From CAYLNG01 sp964497855 (GTDB lineage Bacteria > Verrucomicrobiota > Kiritimatiellia > SS1-B-03-39 > UBA6053), in the NCBI GenBank assembly GCA_964497855.1, contig CAZCFM010000003.1:1-63525 (forward strand): DNA of 63,525 nucleotides, given 5' to 3'. The position numbers and the translations under genes are program-made. The notes under the pieces are model-generated. The model saw only the letters and a program-made list of their open reading frames with translations. It was not told where the DNA came from and did not search any database. Below are positions 16,561-26,300 of the stretch, one piece after another (within the stretch, counting starts at the first letter, position 1; each line of letters starts with the position of its first letter).

Positions 16561-17724
16561 ATGATGCTGGCGCGTCCCATGTATGTGACTGGAATTCTGG
16601 AACGTCTTCGGGACGTCCCGGTGGTGGCGTTGTCGGGTCCGAGGCAGGCGGGGAAAACGACATTGGCGCGGATGGTGGAGGCTCGGCGGGCGGAAGAGGA
16701 GTCGGTGCATTTTTATGATTTGGAGTCTCCAGGCGATTTGGCGCGGCTGGCGAACCCGGAACTGGCGTTGTCTACGTTGCGGGGCTTGGTGATTCTGGAT
16801 GAAATTCAACGGGTTCCGGAGCTGTTTCCGGTGTTGCGGGTGCTGGCGGACCGTCCGGGGGTTCCTGCCCGTTTTCTGATCCTGGGGAGCGCGTCACCGG
16901 AATTGGTGCTGGGGGCGAGCGAGTCGCTGGCGGGGCGGGTTTCGTTTATCGATGTGTCGGGATTTTCCCTGGGAGAACTGGGCGCGGACGCTTTGGGCAC
17001 GCGATGGTGGCGCGGAGGCTTTCCGGGGGCGTATCTGGCCCGCACGGACGCCGTGGCGCGTCAATGGCACGAAGATTTTTTCCGCACGTTTCTGGAGCGG
17101 GATATTCCACAATTGGGTATTCGCATCCCGGCGCAGACCCTTCGGCGCTTCTGGACCATGCTGGCGCACTATCACGGTCAGGTATTGAATCTGGCGGAGC
17201 TGGCCCGCTCGCTGGGCAGCTCGGAACCGACGGCCCGGCGCTATCTGGAAATTCTCTGCGGGACCTTCATGGTGCGCCAGTTGCCCCCCTGGTTTGAAAA
17301 CCTGAAAAAGCGTCAGTTGAAATCGCCGAAGGTGTACATCCGGGATTCCGGAGTGTGTCACGCCCTGCTACGGATTCCCTCGCACGGGGAGCTGATGGGG
17401 CATCCCAAACTGGGGGCGTCGTGGGAGGGCTTTTGTCTGGAACAGATTTTAGAAGTAACCGGAGATCGGGACGCGTATTTCTGGGGGACACATGGCGGGG
17501 CGGAGCTGGATCTGCTGTTGTTCCATGAAGGAAAGCGCATCGGGGTGGAGTTTAAATTTTCTGACACACCGGGGACAGGCAAATCGATGCGGGTTGCCCT
17601 CGCCGACCTGGGCTTGGATCATCTGTACGTGATCCATCCCGGCAAGCACATTTTTCCTTTGGACGCGCAGATCACCGCGCTGCCACTGGCGGATTTCCTG
17701 CAAACCCTACACCCCGGGGTCTGA
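16561..17724 (+). CDS. AAA_14/DUF4143 ATPase (paralog 2)
   Basis: The protein has 387 residues and the same architecture as the product at 3804. P-loop GPRQAGKTT lies near 22-30, Walker B LVILDEIQRVPELFPVL near 77-93; the DUF4143 half has FFRTFLERDIPQLGIRIPAQ, KSPKVYIRDSGVCHALL and a C-terminal GAELDLLLF...GVEFKF resembling a PD-(D/E)xK core. The two paralogs share most landmark motifs but are clearly diverged. It stands alone on the plus strand inside minus-strand carbohydrate genes, consistent with independent insertion. Function unknown. Confidence 0.82.
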   Translation: MMLARPMYVTGILERLRDVPVVALSGPRQAGKTTLARMVEARRAEEESVHFYDLESPGDLARLANPELALSTLRGLVILDEIQRVPELFPVLRVLADRPGVPARFLILGSASPELVLGASESLAGRVSFIDVSGFSLGELGADALGTRWWRGGFPGAYLARTDAVARQWHEDFFRTFLERDIPQLGIRIPAQTLRRFWTMLAHYHGQVLNLAELARSLGSSEPTARRYLEILCGTFMVRQLPPWFENLKKRQLKSPKVYIRDSGVCHALLRIPSHGELMGHPKLGASWEGFCLEQILEVTGDRDAYFWGTHGGAELDLLLFHEGKRIGVEFKFSDTPGTGKSMRVALADLGLDHLYVIHPGKHIFPLDAQITALPLADFLQTLHPGV

Positions 17725-17826
17725 TCATGTCCTTCAACGAACTCAATGCGGTGGAACAACATTTTTTTCTGCACACGCTCAGCCTGAAGAACCTGAACGC
17801 GGCGAGGGGCGGCATGGACAGCGGAT

Positions 17827-18816
17827 TTAGGGTTTCCACGCGAAGACGGTGGTGAGGGGGAGGCTGCGGGCACCGGCGAGGGCGCTGTAGACGGATTGTG
17901 CGTGGGAGGGGGAGGCGAGGGCGAAGGCGTCGGCGGGCAGGGCGAGCTGTCCGTTGGCCATCCAGGCGAGGACGTCGCGGAGATCGGAGGGGCAGTTGTC
18001 GCGGGGGAAGAGGAGGGTGATTTCGCGGGTGAAGGCGCTGTCGTAGGGGAAGACGACGTTGTCGGGGTAGCTGCCTTGGACGACGAGGCGGAGGCCGCGG
18101 CGGAGGGTTTCGCCCCAGGGGAGGTCGGGGCCGGCCTCGAGGAGTTTGCCCAGAAGGGCGGGCGCGCCGGTGGCGTCGATGAGCAGGTCGGGCTGGGCGG
18201 CGGCGGCGATTTGTGCGGAGACAGAGGCGTTGCGGTCGATGAGGACGGCGTTTCCGCCCATGGACTGGAAGAGGGCGCAGCGTTCGGGGGAGAGGTCGAA
18301 GGCGACGGGGGCGTGTCCGAGCAGGCGGAGGATGGCGGCGGAGAAGAAGCCGATGGGGCCGAGGCCGACGACGGCGATGCGTTCGCTGGGCAGGGGCGCG
18401 GCCAAACGCAGGCCGTGGCGGGCGATGGCGGCGAGTTTGGCGAGGGCGGCCAGGGACAGGGGCGTGTGCGCGGGCAGGCGGAAGGCCTTGTCCGCGGGGA
18501 TGACGGCTTCGGATGTGTGCCCGCCCCACATGCGGGGCAGGGGCGAGCGGCTGGTCCCCGTGCAGAAGACGCGGTCGCCCTGCGCGAAGAGTTCAGAAGC
18601 CGATTCGACGACCTCGCCCGCGCATTGGTAGCCCGGGATGAAGCCTTCCGGCGGGGTTCCGGGCTGTGCGCCGGCAAAACAGCGGCTTTCCGTGCCGGGA
18701 CTGACTCCGGAGAAGTGCACCGCGACCCGTACTTCGCCCGTCAGCAGGGGCAGGGAGTCGGAATGGCGCAGGTCCATCCGGCCTGCCGTTTCACAAAAGA
18801 GATGCGAATGTTTCAT
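17827..18816 (-). CDS. medium-chain dehydrogenase/reductase, apparently lacking catalytic zinc ligands
   Basis: The protein has 329 residues. It has the MDR layout: an N-terminal GroES-like domain (HFSGVSPGTESRCFAG, GYQCAGEVVES, GDRVFCTG) and a Rossmann domain (IAVVGLGPIGFFSAAIL, about 165-181). In the usual zinc-ligand position (C-G-T/S-D) it has SPGTE, as in a subset of MDR proteins, so a zinc-free oxidoreductase or an unusual metal site is likely. It has its own regulon palindrome (site c), placing a sugar-oxidising or -reducing step in the regulon. Substrate unknown. Confidence 0.75.
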   Translation of the reverse strand: MKHSHLFCETAGRMDLRHSDSLPLLTGEVRVAVHFSGVSPGTESRCFAGAQPGTPPEGFIPGYQCAGEVVESASELFAQGDRVFCTGTSRSPLPRMWGGHTSEAVIPADKAFRLPAHTPLSLAALAKLAAIARHGLRLAAPLPSERIAVVGLGPIGFFSAAILRLLGHAPVAFDLSPERCALFQSMGGNAVLIDRNASVSAQIAAAAQPDLLIDATGAPALLGKLLEAGPDLPWGETLRRGLRLVVQGSYPDNVVFPYDSAFTREITLLFPRDNCPSDLRDVLAWMANGQLALPADAFALASPSHAQSVYSALAGARSLPLTTVFAWKP

Positions 18817-18875
18817 GCGGTTTCCATCTTTGCTGGACGGCCCGGCAAAACCAAACGCAAAGACGGTCTGAAAGA

Positions 18876-18889
18876 TTCAATCTGTTGAA
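18876..18889. promoter_or_regulatory. regulon palindrome, site c (MDR gene)
   Basis: TTCAATCTGTTGAA, a perfect match to TTCAA-N4-TTGAA, 60 bases upstream of the MDR start. The intervening 18890-18949 holds nothing else recognisable. Confidence 0.65.
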
Positions 18890-18949
18890 AACAGGGTGAC
18901 TCCAGGCAAACCAAAAGGGGGGACCGGGGGAAACCGCAGGATCAGGGTG

Positions 18950-19384
18950 TCAATCAATCGGATTGACAAGTGTTTTGAAGCCAAACGCCTTGAAGTCCTT
19001 CGTGTTCCGGGTGAAAAACGTTTTTACCCCGTGCGCCAATAGTGTTGTCGCCAAAACATGATCGAAAATCTGCACAGACGATGGGGAGGCCGATTGAAAG
19101 GTTTTAAGGAATCGATCCCAGAATTTGGAATCGTAGGCGCAATGCAAGACCCCGGAGGTTTCCCGCAGAAAACAGATTTGATCCAACGCCTTCCGATGAG
19201 TGAGGGGGAATTCGAAAATCTTCGGATTCCGCAGGGCCCGGTAGAATTCAAAAAGGATCTGATCGCTGAGTATCCAGTCGGATGGGGCTGACAACATTTT
19301 CTCGTAAACCTCTTTTGCCCGAGGGTGCTCGATGCAGTCCTTGTTCACGGCATAGACCAGAATGTTTGTGTCGAGGCTATTCAT
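18950..19384 (-). CDS. vapC: PIN-domain toxin, VapC family
   Basis: The protein has 144 residues. It shows the PIN-domain acidic set: SLDTNILVYAVN (first Asp), LFEFYRAL (Glu), QIFDHVLATTLLAHGV (Asp), and a late TRNTKDF. VapC toxins are metal-dependent ribonucleases that usually cut tRNA or rRNA. It overlaps the upstream antitoxin gene by eight bases, giving a typical coupled VapBC pair on the minus strand. Confidence 0.88.
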   Translation of the reverse strand: MNSLDTNILVYAVNKDCIEHPRAKEVYEKMLSAPSDWILSDQILFEFYRALRNPKIFEFPLTHRKALDQICFLRETSGVLHCAYDSKFWDRFLKTFQSASPSSVQIFDHVLATTLLAHGVKTFFTRNTKDFKAFGFKTLVNPID

Positions 19385-19601
19385 AGATCAGTTCCCTAAG
19401 CTGCGCCGCGGAAACGGAACACTTGCCCAAATGCACAACAGGGACTTTCCGAACAGCGGGTTTTGGAGAAGCTGGAAAACGATCCAGCCACGCCTCCGTT
19501 GCCCTTCGGATGACCTCGCTTACAGGGATGTCCTCGCGCACTGCGGCTTGGCGCAGATTCCGCATCAATGGGTCAGGGAAGAGAATTTGTATCTTTTGCA
19601 T
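19377..19601 (-). CDS. vapB: ribbon-helix-helix antitoxin, VapB-like
   Basis: The protein has 74 residues. QKIQILFPDPLMRNLRQAAV forms the ribbon and first helix, DIPVSEVIRRATEAWLDRFP the second helix, and the basic C-terminal tail (KPAVRKVPVVHLGKCSVSA) would wrap the toxin. It precedes and overlaps the PIN gene. It should repress the operon as a dimer with VapC. Confidence 0.8.
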   Translation of the reverse strand: MQKIQILFPDPLMRNLRQAAVREDIPVSEVIRRATEAWLDRFPASPKPAVRKVPVVHLGKCSVSAAQLRELIYE

Positions 19602-19664
19602 GGATACATGTTATGCATGGATGATGGAGGTGTAAAGGGGATAATGATTGATTCAGCGGACGGC

Positions 19665-21920
19665 TCAGGGCGGCAGGATTTTCAGGTTCACAACGTCCCA
19701 GGCGCAGAAGCGGAGGAGGCTGCGGGTATCCTGGATGATAAGGGTGTGGGGCAGGGCGCTTCCGTCCGGCAGGGAGCATCGGAGGTCCGGCAGTGTGCCT
19801 TCAAAGAGGAGCTCGGTCGCGCCAGTGGCTTGGAGGCTGAACTCCAGTCGGTTTGCGGAACGAAGGACCTCCAGGAGTTTGGCGTTTGATCGGAGAAGCA
19901 GGGGGCGCACTTCTGGTTTTCCGCCGAGGGAAAGATGGTTGCAAGGGGCTTGCAAGAGGTTTTCGGGTACTTGCAGGGTGTGAGGGCAGGGGATTCCGTT
20001 CACGCGCAGCACGGGGGAGGTCTCGGGGCGGAAGTCGAGGTCGAAGCGGTGCCCGAAGGCCTGGTGGTTCTGGATGCCTTCGTAGGCGCGGGTGGGACGG
20101 AGGGCGAGACCCCGGGGCAGGCGGCGGAGGCCCAGCGAGGCGAGGGCACCCAGCCAGGCACCCATCGCGAAGGCCTGGGGGCGGATGTCGTGGTAGAGGT
20201 TGCCCTGGGGGGCCTCGAACTTCTCGGGCATGGCTCCGGCCATGGGATGCCAGGGGCCGGGTTTCATGGCGTCGTCGCTGATGCGCAGGAGCAGGGAGAG
20301 GGGGAGGGCTTCGCCGCAGGTCCAGGTGTCGCAGGCCGCGATTGCGGCGCAGAGGCCGTTGGTCCAGTGCATCTGCGGTTCGTGGGCGAGACGCGCCAGC
20401 AGGATGTGGAGCAGGGCGTCCCGGTCGTCCAGCGGGAGGAAGTTGGGGAGGGTGAGGGCCCAGACGTAGACGGAGGAGACGGGTCCCCAGGCGTAGACGC
20501 GCTCTTCGCCGCCCTCCAGCAGCAGGAGGTCGCCATAGGCGGGAAGTCCGTTCCGTCGGTCCTGGTAGAGGTCCTTCAGCATGGCCCAGAGTGCGTCGGC
20601 GCGGGCCTGCGCGGCGGGATCGGCGGTCATGCGGGCGAGCATGGACCAGGTGGAGTGCATTAGGGTGTTGAGGTAGATGTCGTAGGATCGGGTCACGGGT
20701 TTGGTGCCGATGCGGATGTGGTCGCTGCCGTCCAAGGGTTTGCCGGTGACGTGGTCCCAGCCGTGGTCGCGGGAGCCGAAGGCGGGGGTTTCGTCGGCGA
20801 AATGTCCGCCGTAGAGGCCGCGCCCGGGATCCCAGCAGCGGCGGTCCACCCAGTCGATGGCCTCGCGGAGGAGGATGAGGTTTTCGCCGCTGACGAATCG
20901 GTCATCGCCCGTCTGGCTCCAGTGCAGGAAGGTTGCCCAGAGGACGTAGAAGATGCCGTCCTCCTCGTATTTTCCGCCGTCGGGATGGATGAGCTGGGCA
21001 AACATGCGGCCCCGGGGAACGCCGTCGCCGCGGGCGTGGCAGGGGTTGGAGAGAAGGAGCTGGCAAAGCTCCTCCAGGCGATGGGGCCAGCCGGCCGCCG
21101 TGCAGCCCGCCGCGGTGAAAACGGCGTCGCGGATCCAGCTGAGGTAGTAGATGGATTTGATTGAGGCGCGGATGGCACCGCTGTGATCGAACATCGAGGC
21201 CAGGCCTCGCTGGTTGAGGCGGCGGAGCTGCTCCAGCACCGGGTGCGCGGGAGCGAGCAGGCGTCCAGCCGCCTCCAGCGGGGCCAGCCAGGCCTCGGTG
21301 TTGGCCATGGCGCGTGGAAGATCGGGCGGATCAGACAGATCGGTCGGATCCGATGAAAGAGTTTCGTCCACGCTCAGGCAGAGGCCCTGCCCCGGAGGCA
21401 ACACGCCACGGGAGTAAACCTTGTGGCCGGGGCTGGGTTTGGGGCTATGGCGGAAGGCGAAATCCGCAGGACTGCGCACATCGAAGAGAAAGGTCCGCCC
21501 GCGTTCGCGGTGGGACACCTGCAGCGCGCGCGCGGATGCGGTCTGGACCGTGTCGGCCAGGGCGGTGACGATTTCCAGGGGCTGGGCGGCTTCGGTCCAG
21601 AGCAGGAGGGCGGGACGGTCGGCCTGGACCGCGAGGTGGAGGACCTGCTGCTCGAAACGCAGGGCGAGATGCCAGGGGTCATAGTCGCAGGAAACAAAAT
21701 GGGCGAGGTCGCAGCCCGGCAGGAGGATGGATTCGAAGAGTTCCAGATGCACATCCCGGTTGGAGAAGTCCCGTTCGAGGGCGTCATGGTTCGCCCCCGC
21801 GCCCGGGGACCACCACAGATGAAGGCTGGAGTTGTCCAAGTTGAACTCCACCCGCAGGGCGCAGGGCGAATGGAGAAAAACCAGGACGGGTTCGCGGAGA
21901 GGGGGGAGTACGGTGGACAT
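19665..21920 (-). CDS. six-hairpin (alpha/alpha)6 glycosidase, cytoplasmic
   Basis: About 751 residues with no signal peptide. An N-terminal beta-rich domain leads to an (alpha/alpha)6 barrel: HSGAIRASIKSIYYLSWIRD, YEEDGIFYVLWATFLHWSQTGDD, GRGLYGGHFADE, VTRSYDIYLNTLMHS and VYAWGPVSSVYVWALTLP. This resembles glucoamylase/debranching-type six-hairpin glycosidases, but I cannot fix the GH family. I chose the internal ATG at 21920 because a TACAAA -10-like hexamer lies six bases before it, as in other promoters here; ATG 21944 in the same frame is possible. It is divergent from the XylR-like regulator with palindrome d between them. Likely role: intracellular degradation of imported oligosaccharides. 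Confidence 0.65.
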   Translation of the reverse strand: MSTVLPPLREPVLVFLHSPCALRVEFNLDNSSLHLWWSPGAGANHDALERDFSNRDVHLELFESILLPGCDLAHFVSCDYDPWHLALRFEQQVLHLAVQADRPALLLWTEAAQPLEIVTALADTVQTASARALQVSHRERGRTFLFDVRSPADFAFRHSPKPSPGHKVYSRGVLPPGQGLCLSVDETLSSDPTDLSDPPDLPRAMANTEAWLAPLEAAGRLLAPAHPVLEQLRRLNQRGLASMFDHSGAIRASIKSIYYLSWIRDAVFTAAGCTAAGWPHRLEELCQLLLSNPCHARGDGVPRGRMFAQLIHPDGGKYEEDGIFYVLWATFLHWSQTGDDRFVSGENLILLREAIDWVDRRCWDPGRGLYGGHFADETPAFGSRDHGWDHVTGKPLDGSDHIRIGTKPVTRSYDIYLNTLMHSTWSMLARMTADPAAQARADALWAMLKDLYQDRRNGLPAYGDLLLLEGGEERVYAWGPVSSVYVWALTLPNFLPLDDRDALLHILLARLAHEPQMHWTNGLCAAIAACDTWTCGEALPLSLLLRISDDAMKPGPWHPMAGAMPEKFEAPQGNLYHDIRPQAFAMGAWLGALASLGLRRLPRGLALRPTRAYEGIQNHQAFGHRFDLDFRPETSPVLRVNGIPCPHTLQVPENLLQAPCNHLSLGGKPEVRPLLLRSNAKLLEVLRSANRLEFSLQATGATELLFEGTLPDLRCSLPDGSALPHTLIIQDTRSLLRFCAWDVVNLKILPP

Positions 21921-21975
21921 TGAAATTTTGTACCAAGCGCACATGCAAAAACAATTGCTTCATGGGGGGCGGAAA

Positions 21976-21989
21976 TTCAAACGGTTGAA
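21976..21989. promoter_or_regulatory. regulon palindrome, site d (glycosidase / XylR-like divergent promoter)
   Basis: TTCAAACGGTTGAA is perfect and extends to a 16-bp ATTCAAACGGTTGAAT. It lies between divergent genes, 56 bases from the glycosidase ATG at 21920 and 40 bases before the regulator ATG at 22030. A TACTCT -10-like hexamer (22018-22023) is six bases before the latter. Confidence 0.65.
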
Positions 21990-22029
21990 TGTTCTTTGTG
22001 GAATCAAGGGTTTCCGCTACTCTTCGGGA

Positions 22030-23178
22030 ATGAATGCCGACCCACACGCCCCACGATACCCCCTGGCCTTTTTCGGGTTTGACCGCTACGACTACTTCCG
22101 CCGCGTCGCCGAATCCGCCACGCGCGAAGCACGTGAACACCCAGGGGTGCGTTTCCGCATCTTCGAACACAAGCCGGAGGACATGTTCGCCCATGCGGAC
22201 CTCCCGGAAATCCGCGGTGTGATTGCGCCATTCCTGAAACCCGAACACCTCCAGTGGTTCCAGGAGAGGAGGGCGAATGTCATTTTGTTCTCCTCGCGAA
22301 TGCCTGCGTCGGAAATCCCCGACAGCGTCGGATGGATTCGGGCGGATGACGAGGCCATTGGCGCCGCCGCCGCCCAGCATTTCGACCGTATGGGGATGTC
22401 CCATGCCGCGTTTTTCGGCGTGGGCTCGCTCCAATTTGCCAGGCTTCGCGAGAGGGGTTTCCGCAAGACCTGGGAGAAAATCGCCTCGCCCCGCGGACAT
22501 TACTGCTCCTGTCTGGAGGGCAATTCTGCCTTGGTGGATTTTCTAACAACCCTCCCGCGACCCTGTGGAATTTGTTGTTCGGACGACGGTCATGCCCGGT
22601 CTTTGATCACGGAGGCGCTCCGCCTGGGTTTCCGGATTCCGGAGGACTTTGCGGTCATCGGGGTGGATCATGATTTGCTGCTCTCGGAACTCAGTCCGAT
22701 CCGGCTGACCAGTGTGATTCCCGATGCGGAAACACTGGGACGTCTTGCCGTGCGCGCGCTGCTGCGCAGTTTTGAGGAAAACGATCATCCGGGCCGCTGC
22801 CGGGAGCTTGTCCCGCCTTTGGGAATACACTACGATGAATCCGCACCCTACTATTATTCGGTGGAACCCAGCGTTTCCCGGGCGTTGCAGTGGATGGAGA
22901 AAAACCTGTCCACGTCGGTCATTATTGAGGATTTGGCCCTTTATTGCGGTGTTTCGCGGCGAAATCTTGAGTACCTTTTCAAGAAGCACCTCGACCATGG
23001 CCCCTATCAGCAACTGTTGCAGATGCGGCTGCATCTCGCCAAACGCCTGTTGCGACATTCGACAAAAAACATCAGCGACATTTCCGATGCGTGCGGATTT
23101 ACAAATGCCCGGGAGTTCAGTGTGCGCTTCAAGGGGAAGACCGGTCAGACCCCGAGCCAGTACAGGGAGGGGGAGTGA
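22030..23178 (+). CDS. XylR-like AraC-family regulator with sugar-binding domain
   Basis: About 382 residues. The N-terminal ~270 residues are a LacI/PBP-type sugar-sensing domain (APRYPLAFFGFDRYDYFRRV, SVGWIRADDEAIGAAAAQHF, VIGVDHDLLLSELSPIRLTS). The C-terminal ~100 residues are an AraC double helix-turn-helix (IIEDLALYCGVSRRNLEYLF, then ISDISDACGFTNAREFSVRF and KTGQTPSQYR). This is the XylR domain order and the family normally activates xylose or other sugar operons. I chose ATG 22030 because the predicted domain begins there. It is the second regulator candidate for the palindrome regulon. Confidence 0.85.
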   Translation: MNADPHAPRYPLAFFGFDRYDYFRRVAESATREAREHPGVRFRIFEHKPEDMFAHADLPEIRGVIAPFLKPEHLQWFQERRANVILFSSRMPASEIPDSVGWIRADDEAIGAAAAQHFDRMGMSHAAFFGVGSLQFARLRERGFRKTWEKIASPRGHYCSCLEGNSALVDFLTTLPRPCGICCSDDGHARSLITEALRLGFRIPEDFAVIGVDHDLLLSELSPIRLTSVIPDAETLGRLAVRALLRSFEENDHPGRCRELVPPLGIHYDESAPYYYSVEPSVSRALQWMEKNLSTSVIIEDLALYCGVSRRNLEYLFKKHLDHGPYQQLLQMRLHLAKRLLRHSTKNISDISDACGFTNAREFSVRFKGKTGQTPSQYREGE

Positions 23179-23321
23179 GGAGGAAGAAGTGCGGAGTTAG
23201 GGAAGGAGTGACGAGTGTCGAGTGACGAATGACGAGTGGGGGAGGAAGAAGTGCGGAGTTAGGGAAGGAGTGACGAGTGTCGAGTGACGAATGACGAGTG
23301 GGGGAGGAAGAAGTGCGGAGT
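23179..23321. repeat. 62-bp tandem repeat, about 2.3 copies
   Basis: Units beginning GGAGGAAGAAGTGCGGAG start at 23179, 23241 and 23303, a strict 62-bp period; the last is partial. The inner part is a run of GACGAGTG/GAGTGACGA words. It starts directly at the stop codon of the XylR-like gene and lies between that gene and the convergent sulfatase. The following 23322-23373 shows no gene. Confidence 0.85.
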
Positions 23322-23373
23322 GTAGTCCCGTAGATCCCGGACGGGAAAGGGAGTGGCGGCATTTTCCAGCACG

Positions 23374-26300
23374 TCAGGGCTGTAAAAGGTGCACACGCAG
23401 AAAAGAGAGGGGGCCGGGATGGGGATCGCGCATGGAGAGGGTTTCGATGCCATTTTCATCGGTGGAAACGAGGAGGGCTTCGGGGGGGAGGTAGTCCCAA
23501 TTGGCGGGGTGGAGCTGGGTGGCGCGCTGGCCGCGGAGGACGATATCGCCGCGTCCGGCGGGGCGTTGCCAGGTGAGGGCAAAGCCAAGGGGGCCGGACT
23601 GAAGATGGAGGGTTGGCCGGTCGACGAGGCCGGGGCGGGTGCCGAAGACGTATTCGGCGAGATGGGGATAGCCGTCGGGTTCGTCGTCGATCTCCGGGGC
23701 CTGTAAGTCGGATGGAAGCCCGGAACCGCTGATCCACTGTTGAAAGGTGCCGGCGGCGACGACGCGGAGGATGCCTTGGGTCCGGAGTTCCTGAAGGTCC
23801 CAGCCGTGTCCGTCGTCGAGGCGGGGGAGAGTGATGCGTTGGAAGTCTCCTTGAAAGCGGTCGAAGTTGAGCACCTTGAAGGCGGCGCCGGGCTGGGGGG
23901 CGCTGCCAGAGCAGCGGATGTGGAGGTGTCCGTTGGCGTGGAGCAGCCCGGAGATGTCGAGGAGGTCGTGCTGGGTGAGGCTGATATCGAGTTCGATCGC
24001 GGCGCTGGGATGCAGCAGGAGGTCGCCGTCGAGGGCCAGGGTTTCGAAGGCGTCGCGGGGCGGGATATCGATGCTTTGGATGCGTCCGGTGACACTGACG
24101 CCTTTGAGATGGGTGTTTCCGAGAGTGACGGAGTTCCAGCCGTAAATGCGGATATCGACGGGGCTTGTCAGGTCCGGTGCTGTCACGGGGAAGGGGTAGA
24201 CGTGACGCGAGAGAGGGCCTTCGCCGGTGACCTGGATCGTGTTTTGGGTTTGATCTGCGCTGAAACCGCCGTGGCTGGTCAGCACGGCGTGGTGGGTGGC
24301 TGAGTTGGGGCCGTTGCGCCAGAGATCGACGGACACCTGGTGGAGGGTGATGCGGTAGCCGGCGTCGGGCGCAATGGCGAAGTGCCAGTAGTCCTGGTGC
24401 TGGATGGAGCTGGCGAGGGAGGTGGAATTAAAAAGGCTGCTGTTGAATTCGTTGCCTTCGTTGCTGGTGGTGGTGCCCTGGCTTTGGCGGGAGGCGATGC
24501 CGGGGCCGAAATCGAGGCCGCGGGTGAGCTGGATGTATTGGCGGAGAGTGGAGGTGGCGAGGATCGGGGCGTTGTCTTGAACGCCATTGAAGTTAAACGC
24601 GAGGAGGACCACGGGCTCGGCACCGGTGTCGACTTCGGGAGGATCGATGGAGGCGGGAACATCGGTGGGCCAGCCCGGAGCGAGGCTGCCGTGGAGGACG
24701 AGGGTGCCTGCGAGGCTTCCGACCCCTTCGATGCGGCCCCCGCCGGCCACACGGATTCGTTTGCCGCGGACAGTGGCGTGTTCGGGAATAAAACGTCCGC
24801 CGGCGCCGATGTGGACGTCGTTGAGGGCGTGGAGGGTGGTGCCGGGGCGGAGCTGGAGAGTCTGGATGGATCCGGGAGCGCGGAGGTCGAGACCGAGCAG
24901 GTCGCGGGAGCTGTCGAGAGTCTGGAGGGCCGGGATGGGGCCGGCGTTTTCGAGGCGGAGGATGCTGCGCAGGTCAGAGGGGCTGTTGTCCCAGGTGCGG
25001 CGGAGGGCGGCGTAGCCTTCGGGTTGTTCGAGGCCTTCGGCGATGGCGATGGCGCTGAGTTCGGCGGCCACGCCGGGGAGCGCGGCGACGAGGTTGGTGG
25101 TTTCGGCGGGATCGGCGGGGATATCAAAGAGATCGAGGCTGTTGTCGGTGTAGCGGATGAGTTTGTAGCGGGACTGAATGACGGTCCAGCGGGCGTCGCG
25201 GGTGTCGGGATCGGGGCCGTCTTCTTCGTGGTGTTCGAAGGCGAGATGGGGCCGGGCGGGGGCGGGGATGGGGTCGCCGCGGAGGAGAGGCCACAGGGAG
25301 ACGCCGTCGAGACCGGCGGGGATGTCGAGGCCTGCGAGGTCGGCGGCGGTGGGGAGAAAGTCGGCGAGGTCGCTGAGGGTGCTGGTATCGACGCCGGGAG
25401 CGATGGTGCCGGGCATGGAATAGAGTGCGGAGACGCGGAGGCCGCCTTCGAAGAGGTCGCGTTTGCCGCCGCGGAAGGGGCCGTTGCTGTCGAAGAAAAT
25501 CCAGTCGGAGCCGTCGGCGTCAGTGGGACCGTTGTCGGAGGTGAAGACGATGAGGGTGTTGGCGGCGATGCTGTCGGAGTTGTCGCCGTCCTGGTTGGGA
25601 TCATTGACGAGGGAGAGGACGCGTCCGATGGCGGCGTCCATGCGGGTGATCATGGCGGCGCGTTTTTTCTGGGCGAGGGTCCAGGGCTGGGAGGTGTAGG
25701 GATCGAGGCCGTTGGGGACGGAGGCGATGGCGTCGATGTCGAAATGCGGGATGGTGTAGCTCATCTGCATGTAGAAAGGCGTGTCGGACTGCGCGGACTG
25801 GGCGAGCCAGGCTTCGGCGGCGGCGGCGATGAGGTCGTGGGAATAGCCGCTGCCGCTGGAGGCGTTGGCACCGGTGGCGAAACGTCGGAGGCGATGAGGC
25901 TGGGTGTCGTCCGTGCGCCAGAGGTACGGGGCGAAATAGTTTTTGGCGTCTTCGTGGTTGAGGTAGCCGTAGGCGACATCGAAGCCCTGATGTGTGGGGA
26001 GCGCCGCAGGATAGAGAAGTGTTCCGGGGTTGTTGCGGTCTTCACCGCTGCCCCATTTGCCGAAGATGGCGGTATGGTAGCCGGCCGTTTTGAGGACGGT
26101 GGCCACGCTGGTTTCGGAGGCCAGCATCCCGCGGTCGTTCTGAGAGTTGCGGTCAAAGGTCGCATGACCGCTGTGCAGGCCAGTGAGCAACATGCCGCGG
26201 GAGGGGCCGCAGACGGGGGCCGCGTAGGCGCGGTCGAGTTTTCGCGACTGGGCCGCGAGTTGGTCGAGGTGCGGCGTGAGGATTTTTGTTTGTCCGTTGA

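Noticed and set aside
23179..23321. CRISPR array
   Set aside because: The 62-bp units are contiguous with no spacers, so it is a simple tandem repeat.
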